A DNA stretch of 64,000 bases from CAWFGS01 sp963815535 (GCA_963815535.1 CAWFGS010000006.1:124001-188000), one strand, 5' to 3'. Positions 46,803-57,309 are shown, counted from the stretch's first letter. The notes: a model not told the origin generated them from the letters alone. Program-made: numbers and translations.

Positions 46803-47606
46803 ATGCAATTTCAGACGAATGATCGCGTTTCGATCGACATGGGCGACGATGGCGTGGCGCAGGTGCGGCTGACCCGGCCGGACAAGATGAACGCGCTCGA
46901 CCCCGAGATGTTCAAACACATCATCGCTGCCGGCTATGCGCTGAATGAAATGAAGGGTTTGCGCGCGGTGGTTCTTGCGGGAGAGGGCAGAGCGTTTTGT
47001 GCGGGCCTCGACACATCGAGCTTTACGGCAACGCAGGATGCGGAGGACAGCAGCCTGGAAGTGCGGACTCACGGCGATTCCAACAAATGGCAGCAGGTGG
47101 CCACGCAATGGCGCAAATTGCCCGTGCCGGTGGTCGCCGCGCTGCACGGAGTGTGTTTCGGCGGCGGCGCGCAGATCGCCAGCGGCGCCGACATCCGCAT
47201 CGCCGCGCCCGATACGCGCATGGCGATCATGGAGATGAAATGGGGCCTCGTCCCCGATATGGGCGGGTTCAAATTGTGGCGCGGCACCGTGCGCGACGAT
47301 GTCCTGCGCGAATTGATCTACACCAACCGCGAATTTTCAGGGGCCGACGCGCTGGAATACGGCCTCGTCACTTATTGCGATGCCGACCCGTTGGCCCGCG
47401 CAACGGCGATCGCCACCGAAATTGCGAACCGCAATCCCGCCGCCATTCGCGGCGCGAAACGGTTGATGGACGCCATGCATGAAAAATCGGGCGATGACAT
47501 TCTGATGGAAGAAAGTCTGGAACAGCACAAAGTAATCCGCACGCCCAACCAGATGGAAGCGATCATGGCCGGAATGCAGAAACGCGCGGCCAACTTTACC
47601 GATTGA
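46803..47606 (+). CDS. Crotonase/enoyl-CoA hydratase family protein
   Basis: A 267-residue crotonase-fold enzyme. The first oxyanion-hole region is VLAGEGRAFCAGLDTSSF and the second HGVCFGGGAQIASGADIRIAAPDTRMAIMEMKWGLVPDMGG. The catalytic Glu positions of true hydratases are not clearly both present, so isomerase or hydrolase activity is possible. ATG 46803 was chosen by the family start (QTNDRVSIDMGDDGVAQVRLTRPDKMNAL). Confidence 0.86.
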   Translation: MQFQTNDRVSIDMGDDGVAQVRLTRPDKMNALDPEMFKHIIAAGYALNEMKGLRAVVLAGEGRAFCAGLDTSSFTATQDAEDSSLEVRTHGDSNKWQQVATQWRKLPVPVVAALHGVCFGGGAQIASGADIRIAAPDTRMAIMEMKWGLVPDMGGFKLWRGTVRDDVLRELIYTNREFSGADALEYGLVTYCDADPLARATAIATEIANRNPAAIRGAKRLMDAMHEKSGDDILMEESLEQHKVIRTPNQMEAIMAGMQKRAANFTD

Positions 47607-47615
47607 TCGCGAAGT

Positions 47616-48396
47616 TCAGCCGAACACGGCCACGGATTGCATGCCGGCCAACATCTGTTTGCCGTCGGCATTCCACAAACGTTGTCGCTCGCTGGAATAG
47701 CCGCCCGCCGCGTGATCGCTTGCGGTTTCCGCCAGCCACCAGCCATCGCGCGTCGCAGGCTGGGTGTCGAGCAGATTGAACGACCAGTTTATCGAACTGA
47801 CCGGGCCGGGCTGCTGCATGATCCGCAGCGCGGACGGCGGCAGGGTGTCGCCCATCAAAACCAGTTCCGATATCGGGTCGAGAACGCCGTGCTCCTTCAG
47901 CCGCGCCCACCACCGGATGATCGGAACGCCGTCGGCATACCGATGCGGCGTATGGCGGACATCGTAATTGTTCTGGATGAATGCGGGCGCCCTGTTCGTA
48001 TGCGCGATTTCTGCCTGGTCCGGATCGCCGGCATCGCCGTCGGGCGCTGCGGCGGGGTGGTTGGCCGAACTGTCGCGGCCCGTTCCAAACAGCCAGAACA
48101 CGGTCAGGGCGGTCTTGCCGTCGCAAACCGCCTCGGTCCGCAACTGTGCGACGTTGCGCCCCTGCCGCACAACCCGCGTGTTGAGCGTCATATCGGGGCC
48201 GAGCGGCGCGACGAAGCCCACCTGCGCCGCGCGCAGTGGCGGCAGATCGGGAAAGCTGCGCCTCGCATGGGTATAGGCGACCAGCGCCGACGCCCCGCCA
48301 TACAACGTTCGGCCCTGCATCCAGGTCGGCGGCGTCGGGCAGCGTGACGGTGCAGTCGCCAGGCTGGATAGGGTCGATCAGATCGGCAATGCTCAT
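47616..48396 (-). CDS. Acyl-CoA thioesterase, TesB-like (frame broken once)
   Basis: A double-hotdog thioesterase-like protein of about 259 residues. The N-terminus MSIADLIDPIQPGDCTVTLPDA joins WMQGRTLYGGASALVAYTHARRSFPDLPPLRAAQVGFVAPLG after removal of one extra base (48324-48325), which creates the family motif DWMQGRTLYGG. The second hotdog half contains RWWARLKEHGVLDPISELVLMGDTLPP and WSFNLLDTQPATRDGWWLAETAS. It converges with the crotonase gene; both may act on acyl-CoA. Confidence 0.82.
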
Positions 48397-48543
48397 GGGC
48401 GGACTTCATACCGGGGCCGCAGCATCTCGCCAGCATTTTTCACACGCAGCCCGTATCGCGGACTGTATAAGGGCTGCAATCATTCGATTGCACTGACGTG
48501 AAAGCTGCGCTACCGCGCCCATCGCAGTACGCTGCGGGAGTGA

Positions 48544-48617
48544 GGCCCGATGGCGGAGTGGTGACGCAGCGGATTGCAAATCCGTGCACGCCGGTTCGAT
48601 TCCGGCTCGGGCCTCCA
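48544..48617 (+). tRNA. tRNA-Cys (GCA)
   Basis: A 74-nt cloverleaf with encoded CCA. The acceptor GGCCCGA pairs with TCGGGCC. The anticodon stem-loop CGGATTGCAAATCCG gives GCA. The T arm is GCCGGTTCGATTCCGGC. It is 29 bp before tRNA-Thr on the same strand. Confidence 0.95.
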
Positions 48618-48646
48618 GCAATCTTTCCCTTGTGGGAAGATTATAT

Positions 48647-48722
48647 GCCGCTTTAGCTCAGTTGGTAGAGCACATCATTCGTAATGATGGGGTCAGAGGT
48701 TCGAATCCTCTAAGCGGCACCA
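48647..48722 (+). tRNA. tRNA-Thr (CGU)
   Basis: A 76-nt cloverleaf with encoded CCA. The acceptor GCCGCTT pairs with AAGCGGC. The anticodon stem-loop ATCATTCGTAATGAT gives CGT. The D arm is GCTCAGTTGGTAGAGC and the T arm AGAGGTTCGAATCCTCT. Its 3' end overlaps the last codons of the opposite-strand DUF3482 gene by 13 bases. Confidence 0.96.
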
Positions 48723-50173
48723 TTCCCCTGATCGGCTTGCAAAGCATCGGGATAGAGATGTCGCAGCACGGCGTATCCGATTTCGTTCAGCAATGCGGTG
48801 AGCTCGCGCGTTGCGGGTGTGGTGGTCGATGTGCCGGTCAGGCAGGTTTTCAGCGCCTGCTCCCGCTTCGCGACTTCCTCCTCCACGATGTCCTGCCAGA
48901 AGGCGGGGTGCTCCCCTTCCGCCCAATCGCCGCGTCCGCGACCGAAATGTGCGACCGCGAGATATCGTAGCAGCGCGGTCACCGTCAGGCGCTGCAGCAT
49001 ATCGGGCGACCAGCGCACGCTCGACCCATCCTCACCCCGCGCCATATTGATACCCTTCGCCAGCCCCGTCGCGCCCAGCGCCCCCAGCACACCGCCGACG
49101 ATCATCCCCCCGCCCAAGGTCAGCCCTCCGGCAGCGAGGTCTGCGGCCAGCCCGCTGACCGCGCCCGAAAACAGACCGCCCAACGCCGCCGCGGCGCCTT
49201 CGGGTGTTTTGGATTGCCGCGCGTAATCCGCTCCGACGCGTTCCAGCGCGGCGCGGACCGCCTTGCCCGACAGACCGTGCAGCGCGATCAGTTCGTCCGT
49301 CGATTTTGCCGTGGCGGAGGCCAAACGGCTGGCGAGGTCACCCATTGCAACACGCGCCGCGCGGTCCCGGCCGTTGCGGCCCCTCAGTGCCCCCGCTACC
49401 CGGTTCTGCCAGTCGGCCTCCTCGACGATCTCGCGATCCATCGCGGCGCGCAGCAGATAGTGCGCCAACACGCCGATCGCATCATCGAACCGCGCACGAT
49501 TGAGCTGCTTCCAACGATCGTTGAGCCCCACCATCGCCGCGTGCTTTTCCGGCGGCAGCAGGGGTGCGACGGTATCGAGCAGCGCGTCTTCCTGGACCCA
49601 GCAGCGCGCAAATGCATCCAGGGGCAGCACCGCCCGCACCAGGCCCGCAGGACCGATCGCCTGCCATCGCGCGGTGTAATCCGACACATCCCGGCGTGGC
49701 GCGCCCATCTGGTTGAGCAGGATGACGACCGGCTTGCCGATCCAGCCCAGCACTTTCATTTCCAGTTCGACATAGGCTGCCGCTGCCGGATCCTCCGCCG
49801 CGTTGACGAGATAAAGGATGACATCGGCCTGTTCGCGTGCGTTTCGCACCGCTTGCTGGCTGGACCATAATGGCCGTTCCCGCCAGCGGTCCCACACCTG
49901 CGTCAGAAACCAGCCGAGCGGATTGCCCGACAGCTTCAGCCGCGCATAGAGCCGGGCGGTATCGCCGAAGCCGGGCGTGTCCCACAGCATCAAAGTGTCG
50001 TCGCCATTTTGTACCAGCACATATCCGGTGGCGAGATCGGTCACATGCGCGGCATCGCGCACCTCGCCGACGTCGCGGCCCAGCAGCGTGCGCGCCAAGG
50101 TTGTCTTGCCCGCATTGGTATGACTGATCAGGCTGAGATTGACGGTTTCGGCTGTATTCTGGGGACCGGTCAT
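48710..50173 (-). CDS. GTPase with DUF3482 domain
   Basis: A 487-residue P-loop GTPase of the Era/TrmE-like group. G1 is LSLISHTNAGKTTLARTLLG, G3 LMLWDTPGFGD, G4 VILLNQMG. The C-terminal half (DUF3482) has a glycine-rich hydrophobic segment (LAAGGLTLGGGMIVGGVLGALGATGLAKG) that may insert in membrane. It pairs with the DUF2868 membrane protein upstream (4-bp ATGA overlap). The stop codon lies inside the tRNA-Thr gene on the other strand. Confidence 0.85.
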   Translation of the reverse strand: MTGPQNTAETVNLSLISHTNAGKTTLARTLLGRDVGEVRDAAHVTDLATGYVLVQNGDDTLMLWDTPGFGDTARLYARLKLSGNPLGWFLTQVWDRWRERPLWSSQQAVRNAREQADVILYLVNAAEDPAAAAYVELEMKVLGWIGKPVVILLNQMGAPRRDVSDYTARWQAIGPAGLVRAVLPLDAFARCWVQEDALLDTVAPLLPPEKHAAMVGLNDRWKQLNRARFDDAIGVLAHYLLRAAMDREIVEEADWQNRVAGALRGRNGRDRAARVAMGDLASRLASATAKSTDELIALHGLSGKAVRAALERVGADYARQSKTPEGAAAALGGLFSGAVSGLAADLAAGGLTLGGGMIVGGVLGALGATGLAKGINMARGEDGSSVRWSPDMLQRLTVTALLRYLAVAHFGRGRGDWAEGEHPAFWQDIVEEEVAKREQALKTCLTGTSTTTPATRELTALLNEIGYAVLRHLYPDALQADQGNGAA

Positions 50174-51666
50174 CGGATCATCGCCGCGTTGCGGGACAGG
50201 GCAGCTTCCACCCGTTTTGCAAGCGCAGCACGATCAGACTGTTGCCTGTCCACCGCCAGCAACGCAGCACCTGCAGCTGCGGCGAGAGCGGACCACGATT
50301 GCAACCGTGCCGCTACACGATCGCCCAATCCCGCCTGCCCGGCGAAATGTTCGCGGAACGGGCCTTCGTCCACGATGGCTAAAGTCATTGCGCCGGGTTG
50401 CGCGGCACGGGTCCGATCGACAAGCGCGGTCAGGAACGCACCGTGGTTTTCCTCTTCCGGTGTGGCGGAAAGGGTGAACAAAGCGATGTGATAGTCGCAT
50501 GGCGGCAAGCCATCGGCGTTTGCAGTCAGCCATTCGTCTTCCGCGCCATATTCCACCGGCGTTGCGACGCTGACTTGCGCGTGATCGCCCAACGCATCGC
50601 GCAGCAAGGTCGTTATCTGCCGTTCCGCTTCGCCATCCGGGCGATAGGCATAGGGTGTGACGTGAACGCGCGCAGGTTGTCCGTCCGCATGGCGAAGCAG
50701 GCGGCGAATGTAGAAATCGTCGCGCCCGGGCACGGGAAAGTCGCGGGAAAAACGATAGGCTTTGATGCCTTGCCAGCCGGCCAGTAACAGCCGCGGCACG
50801 ATGACGATCGCGGCGATGGTAACGGTGTACAGATAGATCCACGGTGCGGCATTCACTCCGCCCGATGGCTCGCCCGCCTCTTGCGGTATCCAGCGCATGG
50901 CGGAGATGCCAGCGGCACTCGGTAGGGAAACGCCGGTTGCCGCGCTCGCCGGCCCAAGCATGGTGGAAAGCAGGGTATGCACCGCGTCCGGCCCCAAAAA
51001 CGTGCTTTCCCACCCGGCGCGATATTCGATTACCAGCGCGCGCAGATAAATCCCGGCTATCAGGCCGAACGCAAACAGCGCCGCCGCGATATGCAGGTCG
51101 CGCGACATCCGGGTGAGGGCGAATGGGGCCTGTACGATCGCCCAGCGTTGGCGGAACGATGCGAGCGCCCGATCGAGTGGAGCGTCTCCACCAACGCGCT
51201 GTCCCGCACCATTGAGCATCGCCGCGAGCGACCGCTTCAGACCGTCATTCCGCTTGCGAAACAGCGCAGCTGACACCAACCACACATAGACCGCGAGGTT
51301 CCATGCGATCAGTCCGAACAACGGTACCGCCAACAGATCGAACCGCTGCCCCGTGCCCAATTCGTTGGATGCGAACCCGGCGACCAAAGCGACGATCGGC
51401 AACGCGATCGCAACCCAGCGGGGCCATTTTGCACCATCGAGCGCATGGGCGATCGCTGGATGGCGCGTCGCCAGCCGGCTGGCGGCGAAATCGGCGCGCG
51501 CGGCGATGAAGGCGGCTCCGGCACGATCCGCATCGACCCCGCCGGCAATGCTGCGCGCGCGGGCATCGGCCTGATGGCGATCCTCCGCCGTCAGCAGCAG
51601 CGCGTCGGGATCGTGCGTTTCGATCGCCCGCACCAGCTCGACGCGCCGCGCTTCGTCCTTCGTCAC
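50170..51666 (-). CDS. DUF2868 membrane protein
   Basis: A 498-residue membrane protein. An acidic N-terminal 80 residues precede two helices (WVAIALPIVALVAGFASN and LFGLIAWNLAVYVWLVSAALF), a further helix pair (LHIAAALFAFGLIAGIYLRALV; YTVTIAAIVIVPRLLLAGW) and a soluble C-terminal domain with VHVTPYAYRPDGEAERQITTLL. DUF2868 and DUF3482 genes are regular neighbours, which suggests that the GTPase acts at this membrane protein. Function is unknown. Confidence 0.83.
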   Translation of the reverse strand: MTKDEARRVELVRAIETHDPDALLLTAEDRHQADARARSIAGGVDADRAGAAFIAARADFAASRLATRHPAIAHALDGAKWPRWVAIALPIVALVAGFASNELGTGQRFDLLAVPLFGLIAWNLAVYVWLVSAALFRKRNDGLKRSLAAMLNGAGQRVGGDAPLDRALASFRQRWAIVQAPFALTRMSRDLHIAAALFAFGLIAGIYLRALVIEYRAGWESTFLGPDAVHTLLSTMLGPASAATGVSLPSAAGISAMRWIPQEAGEPSGGVNAAPWIYLYTVTIAAIVIVPRLLLAGWQGIKAYRFSRDFPVPGRDDFYIRRLLRHADGQPARVHVTPYAYRPDGEAERQITTLLRDALGDHAQVSVATPVEYGAEDEWLTANADGLPPCDYHIALFTLSATPEEENHGAFLTALVDRTRAAQPGAMTLAIVDEGPFREHFAGQAGLGDRVAARLQSWSALAAAAGAALLAVDRQQSDRAALAKRVEAALSRNAAMIR

Positions 51667-51731
51667 TGGAACATCCCCTTCGGGTCATCCTGTCGCCGGG
51701 TCCGCCCGCAAACGCAAGCGGCGCGCGGTTT

Positions 51732-54700
51732 CTAGGGCGCGTCGCACTGGCGGATCGTGAAATTGCTCGACACCAGATCGTCGCCCGGTGCCACTTCGAC
51801 GGCAATCGGTTCGGCGAGACACAGTTTCAGCTGCGCCGCCTGTTTGGGATCGATAATGACGGTGTAATTGCCCGGCGGAACCTGTTCGAAGAAGTAATAC
51901 CCATCGGATTCCGTGCGGCGAAGCTTCACCGCCTCGCCCGTGTCGTCCAGCAATTGCAGCCGCACACCCGATACGCCGCGCTGCGTTTCGCCATTGTCGA
52001 AGAATGCCGTTCCTTCGATTTCGCTGGTGGTCAGTACGGCGAAATCCGTTACGTGAATGCGGCCGGGGCGCGGCACGATTTCGATACCGCGTGTGGCGGG
52101 GATCAGATTGATGTCGGGAAAGCTGCCGGGATCGACCTGCACGCTGGCGCGGTTGCCACGGCCAAGATTGTCCAGCCTGACCGTGCCGTCCGCATCCGTC
52201 AGCCCGGTATCGTTGGCGGCAGTAAAGGCGACATCGGGCAGCAGCGTGTCGCCTGCATCGTAGATGCGATTGCCGTTGCCATCCTCGAACGCGCGAATGG
52301 CGACCGCGCCCGACGACGATCGGCCGGGACGCGCGAAGTACACTCCGCCGCCGATCGGATCGCGTCCGAAACTGAACCCCAGCCGCAACGTCGCGGCATA
52401 GCTGTCGTCGCGTACGCCGTATTGGCCGTTCAGCGACAGATCGAACCGGTCGAAGCGGCGGCTGGCGGACAGGCCGATCAAAGTGGACCGATCGCGGAAG
52501 CCGTATCCAATGCCACCTGTAAATCGCGTGCGGTCGTCCAGCCGGTAATCGACCTCCACCGATCCGGTCGTCAATTCCGCCTGGGGATACACGGCATAGC
52601 CAACCGAAGCGCGGATTTGCGTGCGGGACCGGGTCAGCGTGGTCAGATCGAAATTGCCCCGTATCTGCGTGTCCGTGTCGCCGCCCGACTGCACCGTGCG
52701 CGCCAGATCGAAACTGTTGGAAATCAACGCGCCGCGCAATCGGGTCGAGGCGCGCACGGTGGCGCTGGTCTGTTGCCGGTCGTCCTGAAACCGCAGATGG
52801 CGCAGGCGACCGGAAATCGGCACGATGCGCGCAATCTGGCCACCCAGCGCCAGGTTGAAGTTCAGGTCCAGTTCGCTCGCGCGAGTCAGCAGCGCACCGT
52901 TGGGGCTGCGCGTTTCGTCCAGAAAACCGCCGCGATATTCGGTGTGGGACGCGATGAAGGACCCACCCAGCGCCCGCCCGCCGACGCCCAGTTCCAAGGC
53001 CCGGCCCGCCCCGTCGGAAAACCCCAGATCGGCTTTTACCGCCAGCGCCCCGAACCCGGCCCGCAAGCCACCCGTGGCAAGCCACCGTTCGCCGAAATCG
53101 TCGGTATCGAACCAGGCCGCCGACAGGTTGGTGGTGATGCCGGATGTCAGCCCGTAATCGATCTGCGCGCCCGCCCGCCACCGCCCGAAATCGCGACCGG
53201 GGCGAAATTCCGGGCGGCGCACGTTCAACAGATTGACCTCCCTCTGCACGGCATCGAGGGAATAGACCAGTTTGCCCGGCGCCAACCGCCCGTCGCCGAC
53301 GCTGATCTGCCGGGTTTCCTCGCGCCGTTGCCCCTGCGGGCCGAAGAAGATCAGCTTGAATACGTTCAGCCCATAATCGACTGGAACTTGAAAGAATTCA
53401 TACTGCCCGTTGACCGGCGTGCGGATGGAATCGATCAGCACGCCGTTGCGATAGAGCTCCACTTCGAACCCGTCGGGCAGGAAACCGCGCAAGTCGATCT
53501 CTTCGAATACGGAAGCCACTTCGATCGGGGCGTTGGTGATCGTCGCGCCCCGGCCCGACACACCGCGCAGACCCAGCGGCATGGAAGTCGTGCCGATATC
53601 GCCCAATGCAAATTGGGTGGCCTGCAACGGGCCGAGCAGGTCGGCATCGCCATCCTCCCGCCCCAGTTCCACGAATGCCCCGATCAGTCCGTCGCGCGTG
53701 CTGGCGCTGACGAAAACCTCTGCCGTCATCCATGCAAAATCGCCCGCCAGCCGTAGATCGCCTTCTATCTGCGAGCCGCGCGCGTCGTCCGACAGGGCGC
53801 GCAATTCCACGTCGGTGATGGGAACCGACAGCGGCAGGTAGGGTGTTTCCTCCCTGGGAAAGCGCGCAGGCGTGGTGATCGTACGCGTGCCCAAACGCTG
53901 CCGCGCGGCTTCGCGCGCCAGGCGCGCTTCGAACGGGAAGGTTTCGCGCGTGGCGATGGTGACCGACTGGTTTCTAAGGTCCGGCGTCAGGCTCAACGGC
54001 AGCAGGTCCGCGAACTTCCCCGCCAACACGTATAATTCGCCATCGAACGCGATCGCATCGCGCGGGGCGAGCGGCGTGATCGTGCCGTTCAGCGTAATTT
54101 CCGACTGGCGCAGATCGATCGATAAGGTGCGATCCTCGCTTAAAAACCAGCCGCTGGCGAAATTGCCATCGTCGCTGACGGTAAAGGGCAGATCGAGGAA
54201 CCGCGCGACTGCGCCGAACGGCAGATAGATGCCGTCCCCGCTGCCATAGGCGATGATGGTGTCCGTGCCGGGACTGCCCGCGATACCGATTTCGAGAATC
54301 AGCTCGTCATCGTAGCTGAGGCTGAGATCGTCCGATGTGAAACCGAAACTTTGCAGCGTTGCGGGCGCGGCGGTTGCGGTCGGCAGAACTGCACTGGGAG
54401 TGGTGGCGGTCAGCGGAGCTACCGCAACAGTCGGTTCTGCCGTCGGATCCAGTGGCGGCACGGCCAAGGCGGTGGGCGTTGTCGTGGCGGGAACCAAGGG
54501 GCCAGCTTGCGGAACGGAGCGATCGGGCGGGACGAGCGTCGAACCTTGCGGCGGCGCTTCCGCAATCGGCGCAGAACCCGCAATGGTGCGAGCGGCGAAC
54601 CGGGTGGGGGTGAGCGCAGCGACCTGCGATGGCGGCTTTGCAGCGCCGCCATTCGCCGTGGGCTGCATCACGACGGGCTCGTTCAGTGTGGGCGGCCGCT

Positions 54701-55161
54701 CGATGGTTACGAGCGAGCCGGTACGCGGTATTACCACGGGAAAGGCATCGCGCATCAACGGCTTTTGCGAAGCATACGATGAGGCGGTTTCGGGCGGACC
54801 GATGCTCGTTTGAGCCACGTGTACGACCTGCCGAACGCTTGCAATTTCGCGGCTAGGTTCCACTACGCGCGCCGGTGTTGCGATGCGCGGTCGGTGCTTG
54901 GCGGGCTGGCGTGGGGCCGGGGCTGGCGCGGGGCGGTTTGACCAGTCGCGGCGCAGTCAAGGTGGGGTGGGGCAGCGCAAGTTTGCGCGGTTTGGGCGTT
55001 TGCGTGGGCGGATCGTCCGCCACGGGATCGATGGACGCACGCTCTGCCCCATCATCGCATGCGGGCAGCAAAGTGACGCCGATCAGCGCCGATCCAAGCC
55101 AAAGCGGTCGAATTGCGCCGGATGCGGGCTTCGTCGTCAGGCCTTTCGGGCCGGTCTTCAC
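51732..55161 (-). CDS. Chaperone-usher pathway outer membrane usher-like protein (signal peptide in another frame)
   Basis: A protein of about 1140 residues if the frame break at 54864 is corrected. The frame from 55161 supplies a basic N-terminus, a hydrophobic stretch ending LLPAC and a Pro-rich linker; removing one base joins TGAR to VEPSREIASVRQVVHV. After another 170 Pro/Ala/Thr-rich residues comes an usher-like region: LSYDDELILEIGIAGS, VEVASVFEEIDLRGFLPDGFEVELYRNGVLID, then many beta strands (TRFTGGIGYGFRDRSTLIGLSASRRFDRFDLSLNGQYG), a short CNA-B-like carboxypeptidase-regulatory repeat (DGNGNRIYDAGDTLLPDVAF) and a C-terminal Ig-like domain. It should translocate the DUF4402 subunits. 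The start overlaps the chaperone stop by 4 bp. Confidence 0.8.
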
Positions 55162-56129
55162 GGCACCGTGAAGTCTTGCCTAAACAATGTTGCGCCCGGT
55201 TCGAAATCGTCGTCGGTGTAGCTGACGGTCAGCACCATGCCGGACCGTAAGGCGTCCGGGGCCAACGCCGGATTGAGTGGGACCACGATTTCGCGCGCAT
55301 CCACTTCGGGATAGACGCCGATTCCTTGCGCGATTGCAACGGGTTCGGATTGTCCCGGCGCAGTGACGAGCAGATCGCCGAAAGACGACCGTGTGCCCGC
55401 TCTCGTAATCACCAGCTTTACGCCCCGACTGCCGTCGCGCAGCGTCACCAGTTCGATATCGCGCACGCCCGATTGCAAGGTGGTTTCGCCGACCCGCACG
55501 ATGACCGGAATGGACAGGCCGAAACGTGGCACGATCCGAACGCCGATGCCGTCTTGCGCCGTGTTGTCGGTCGCGTTTTCGATACTGAGGCTGCCATCCC
55601 CTTCCGGCGGGACGGATACGACCACGAAATGCGAACGATATTCGCCATCGGCCAGATCGGCCGGACGGCGTGCCATGATCCGGACGGTCTGCGCTTCGTT
55701 CGCTTGCAAGGCGACGCGGCGCGGCGACCAGCGCAGCATCTGGCTGGCGGTTTTGACGCGCGCCTTCTGCTCCGTATCGACGACGGTATCCATATTGAGA
55801 AGCTGACCATCGGGCATCATCACCATATCGGTAACGGCAATTTCGTAATCGCCGGTCGCCACGCTTTTGTTGTAAAGCCCGACCGATGCGATGCGTTCGC
55901 GCCCGCTGATCACGATGCGTTTGGGATAGAGGTTGATGTCACCCATTCCCCCCACTGCGCCTGCCGGCAGTTCGGCGGGGGCGGGTGCCGCGACGGTCTC
56001 GAGCTCCGTTTCGATTTCGCCATCGGGCGACAAAGCGGTTTGCGCCGATACAGGCGATGCCATCATCGCCAATGCAGCGGCGGTAACACCAAAGGGAAAA
56101 CGGGCGAACCGCAAGGCGTGGTCGCGCAT
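55158..56129 (-). CDS. Periplasmic pilus chaperone-like protein (PapD fold)
   Basis: A 323-residue exported protein: signal peptide FGVTAAALAMMASPVSAQ, a linker of about 40 residues, then a PapD-like first Ig domain (INLYPKRIVISGRERIASVGLYNKS; LRWSPRRVALQANEAQTVRIMARRPADLADGEYRSHFVV) and a second domain (GLSIPVIVRVGETTLQSGVRDI). The basic RRPADL edge resembles the subunit-binding strand of fimbrial chaperones. It lies between the DUF4402 genes and the usher gene. Confidence 0.82.
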   Translation of the reverse strand: MRDHALRFARFPFGVTAAALAMMASPVSAQTALSPDGEIETELETVAAPAPAELPAGAVGGMGDINLYPKRIVISGRERIASVGLYNKSVATGDYEIAVTDMVMMPDGQLLNMDTVVDTEQKARVKTASQMLRWSPRRVALQANEAQTVRIMARRPADLADGEYRSHFVVVSVPPEGDGSLSIENATDNTAQDGIGVRIVPRFGLSIPVIVRVGETTLQSGVRDIELVTLRDGSRGVKLVITRAGTRSSFGDLLVTAPGQSEPVAIAQGIGVYPEVDAREIVVPLNPALAPDALRSGMVLTVSYTDDDFEPGATLFRQDFTVP

Positions 56130-56195
56130 GGAATAGACCTTTCGAATACGTAATTAACCATAGCCTATGGAGTCCCGCGACTCGGCGCGCAACGG

Positions 56196-56723
56196 TTATT
56201 CGTAATTGAAGGTGATGTCGAAACGGCCGCTATACGTGCCGTATGGCTGGTTCGCCGCGACATTCAGCGTGCCGCCGACCAGCAGTTGGAACTCGCCGCG
56301 ATTGTCGAAGCGCGCATACCGGAAATAGGTGTTTCCCGTCAGCCCGTCCACGCGCATGCGCGACGTGCCGTTGGTAATTTCGAACGATGACACAGGCGTA
56401 ATGCGAAACAGCCGGTTGCGGTCGCCCCGAATGTCGAAACTGGCCGGGCCGCGCCCGCCCAATGGCTGGATCGCGGTGGCCCGTCCGGTCAATCCCCCGC
56501 CATACGCGATCGCGCCGTTGGTGGAGACGGTGACCGTTCCCGCCGCGGTGGGCCGGGTGAAACCGCCGAACCGCAGCGCATCGCGCGCAGTAACCGCCAT
56601 CGGTTCGATCACCGTGACGGTTGCCGTGCCGTCCGTGCTGGTCGAACCCGCAGTCTGCGCCACTGCCGAAACAGGCGATGCCAAAACCACGGCGAACGCC
56701 GAAGCGATACCGTAAATTCGCAA
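56196..56723 (-). CDS. DUF4402 secreted subunit protein
   Basis: A 175-residue exported protein. The signal peptide ends at VSAVAQ; the mature beta-sandwich begins STDGTATVTVIEPMAVTARDALRFGGFTRPTAAGTVTVSTNGA, the DUF4402 pattern, and ends YSGRFDITFNYE. DUF4402 proteins resemble spore-coat U/pilin-like subunits. It is nearest the chaperone and may be a tip or minor subunit. No cysteines in the mature part. Confidence 0.82.
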   Translation of the reverse strand: MRIYGIASAFAVVLASPVSAVAQTAGSTSTDGTATVTVIEPMAVTARDALRFGGFTRPTAAGTVTVSTNGAIAYGGGLTGRATAIQPLGGRGPASFDIRGDRNRLFRITPVSSFEITNGTSRMRVDGLTGNTYFRYARFDNRGEFQLLVGGTLNVAANQPYGTYSGRFDITFNYE

Positions 56724-56808
56724 GTATAGATGGGGGCCTGGAAATCATCGTCGGATGAACGACGGGGGCAGGGCAGTTTCCCGCCACTGCCCCCGGCATG
56801 TTCATGTC

Positions 56809-57309
56809 TTAGTTGTAAGCCACGGTCGCGCTGTAGCTGCCGACGTAAACGCCGGAGTTCACCGTTGCCGGAACCGTCAACGTGCCGCCGACGCGGAAGT
56901 TGGCGACGCCAGACACCAGCGTACCGGTGTTGCTGGACGCGGTAACGAACGTCATCGGCGTGCCCGTGGTGCCGGTCGTGTTGGCCAGCGATCCGCCGGT
57001 CGTCGAGATGGAGAACGTGCGGTTGCCTTCGCCGGTGACGTCGAAACGGTCGGCGCTGGAAGTCGAACCGGCCAGAATGGTGACGCCGGTGGTCGATGCG
57101 ATGCCGTCGGCGGCGTTCACGACGATGCTGCCAGCTGCACCCGAAGCGAACGAGCCGAAGGACAGAGCCGCGCCATTGGTATGCGTAACCGAAATCGGTG
57201 CGACGACGGTTGCGGTGGCGACACCGTCATTGGCAGTCGCGCTCTGTGCGGCAGCCGGGGTTGCGATGACGGCAGCGGAGACGGCTGCGAGTGCGAAAAT
57301 CTTTTTCAT
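56809..57309 (-). CDS. DUF4402 secreted subunit protein, probable major subunit
   Basis: A 166-residue exported protein: signal peptide FALAAVSAAVIATPAAAQ, mature Ala/Thr/Ser/Gly-rich beta protein with ATATVVAPISVTHTNGAALSFGSFASGAAGSIVVNAADG and ending VYVGSYSATVAYN. It lacks cysteine. The longest intergenic space of the cluster (57310-57587) lies before it, probably with its own promoter, which with its low-complexity composition suggests the most abundant subunit. Confidence 0.82.
   Translation of the reverse strand: MKKIFALAAVSAAVIATPAAAQSATANDGVATATVVAPISVTHTNGAALSFGSFASGAAGSIVVNAADGIASTTGVTILAGSTSSADRFDVTGEGNRTFSISTTGGSLANTTGTTGTPMTFVTASSNTGTLVSGVANFRVGGTLTVPATVNSGVYVGSYSATVAYN

Noticed and set aside
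54853..55161. Separate 102-residue lipoprotein between chaperone and usher
   Set aside because: It contains the signal peptide missing from the usher and joins it by one base; more likely the usher N-terminus.
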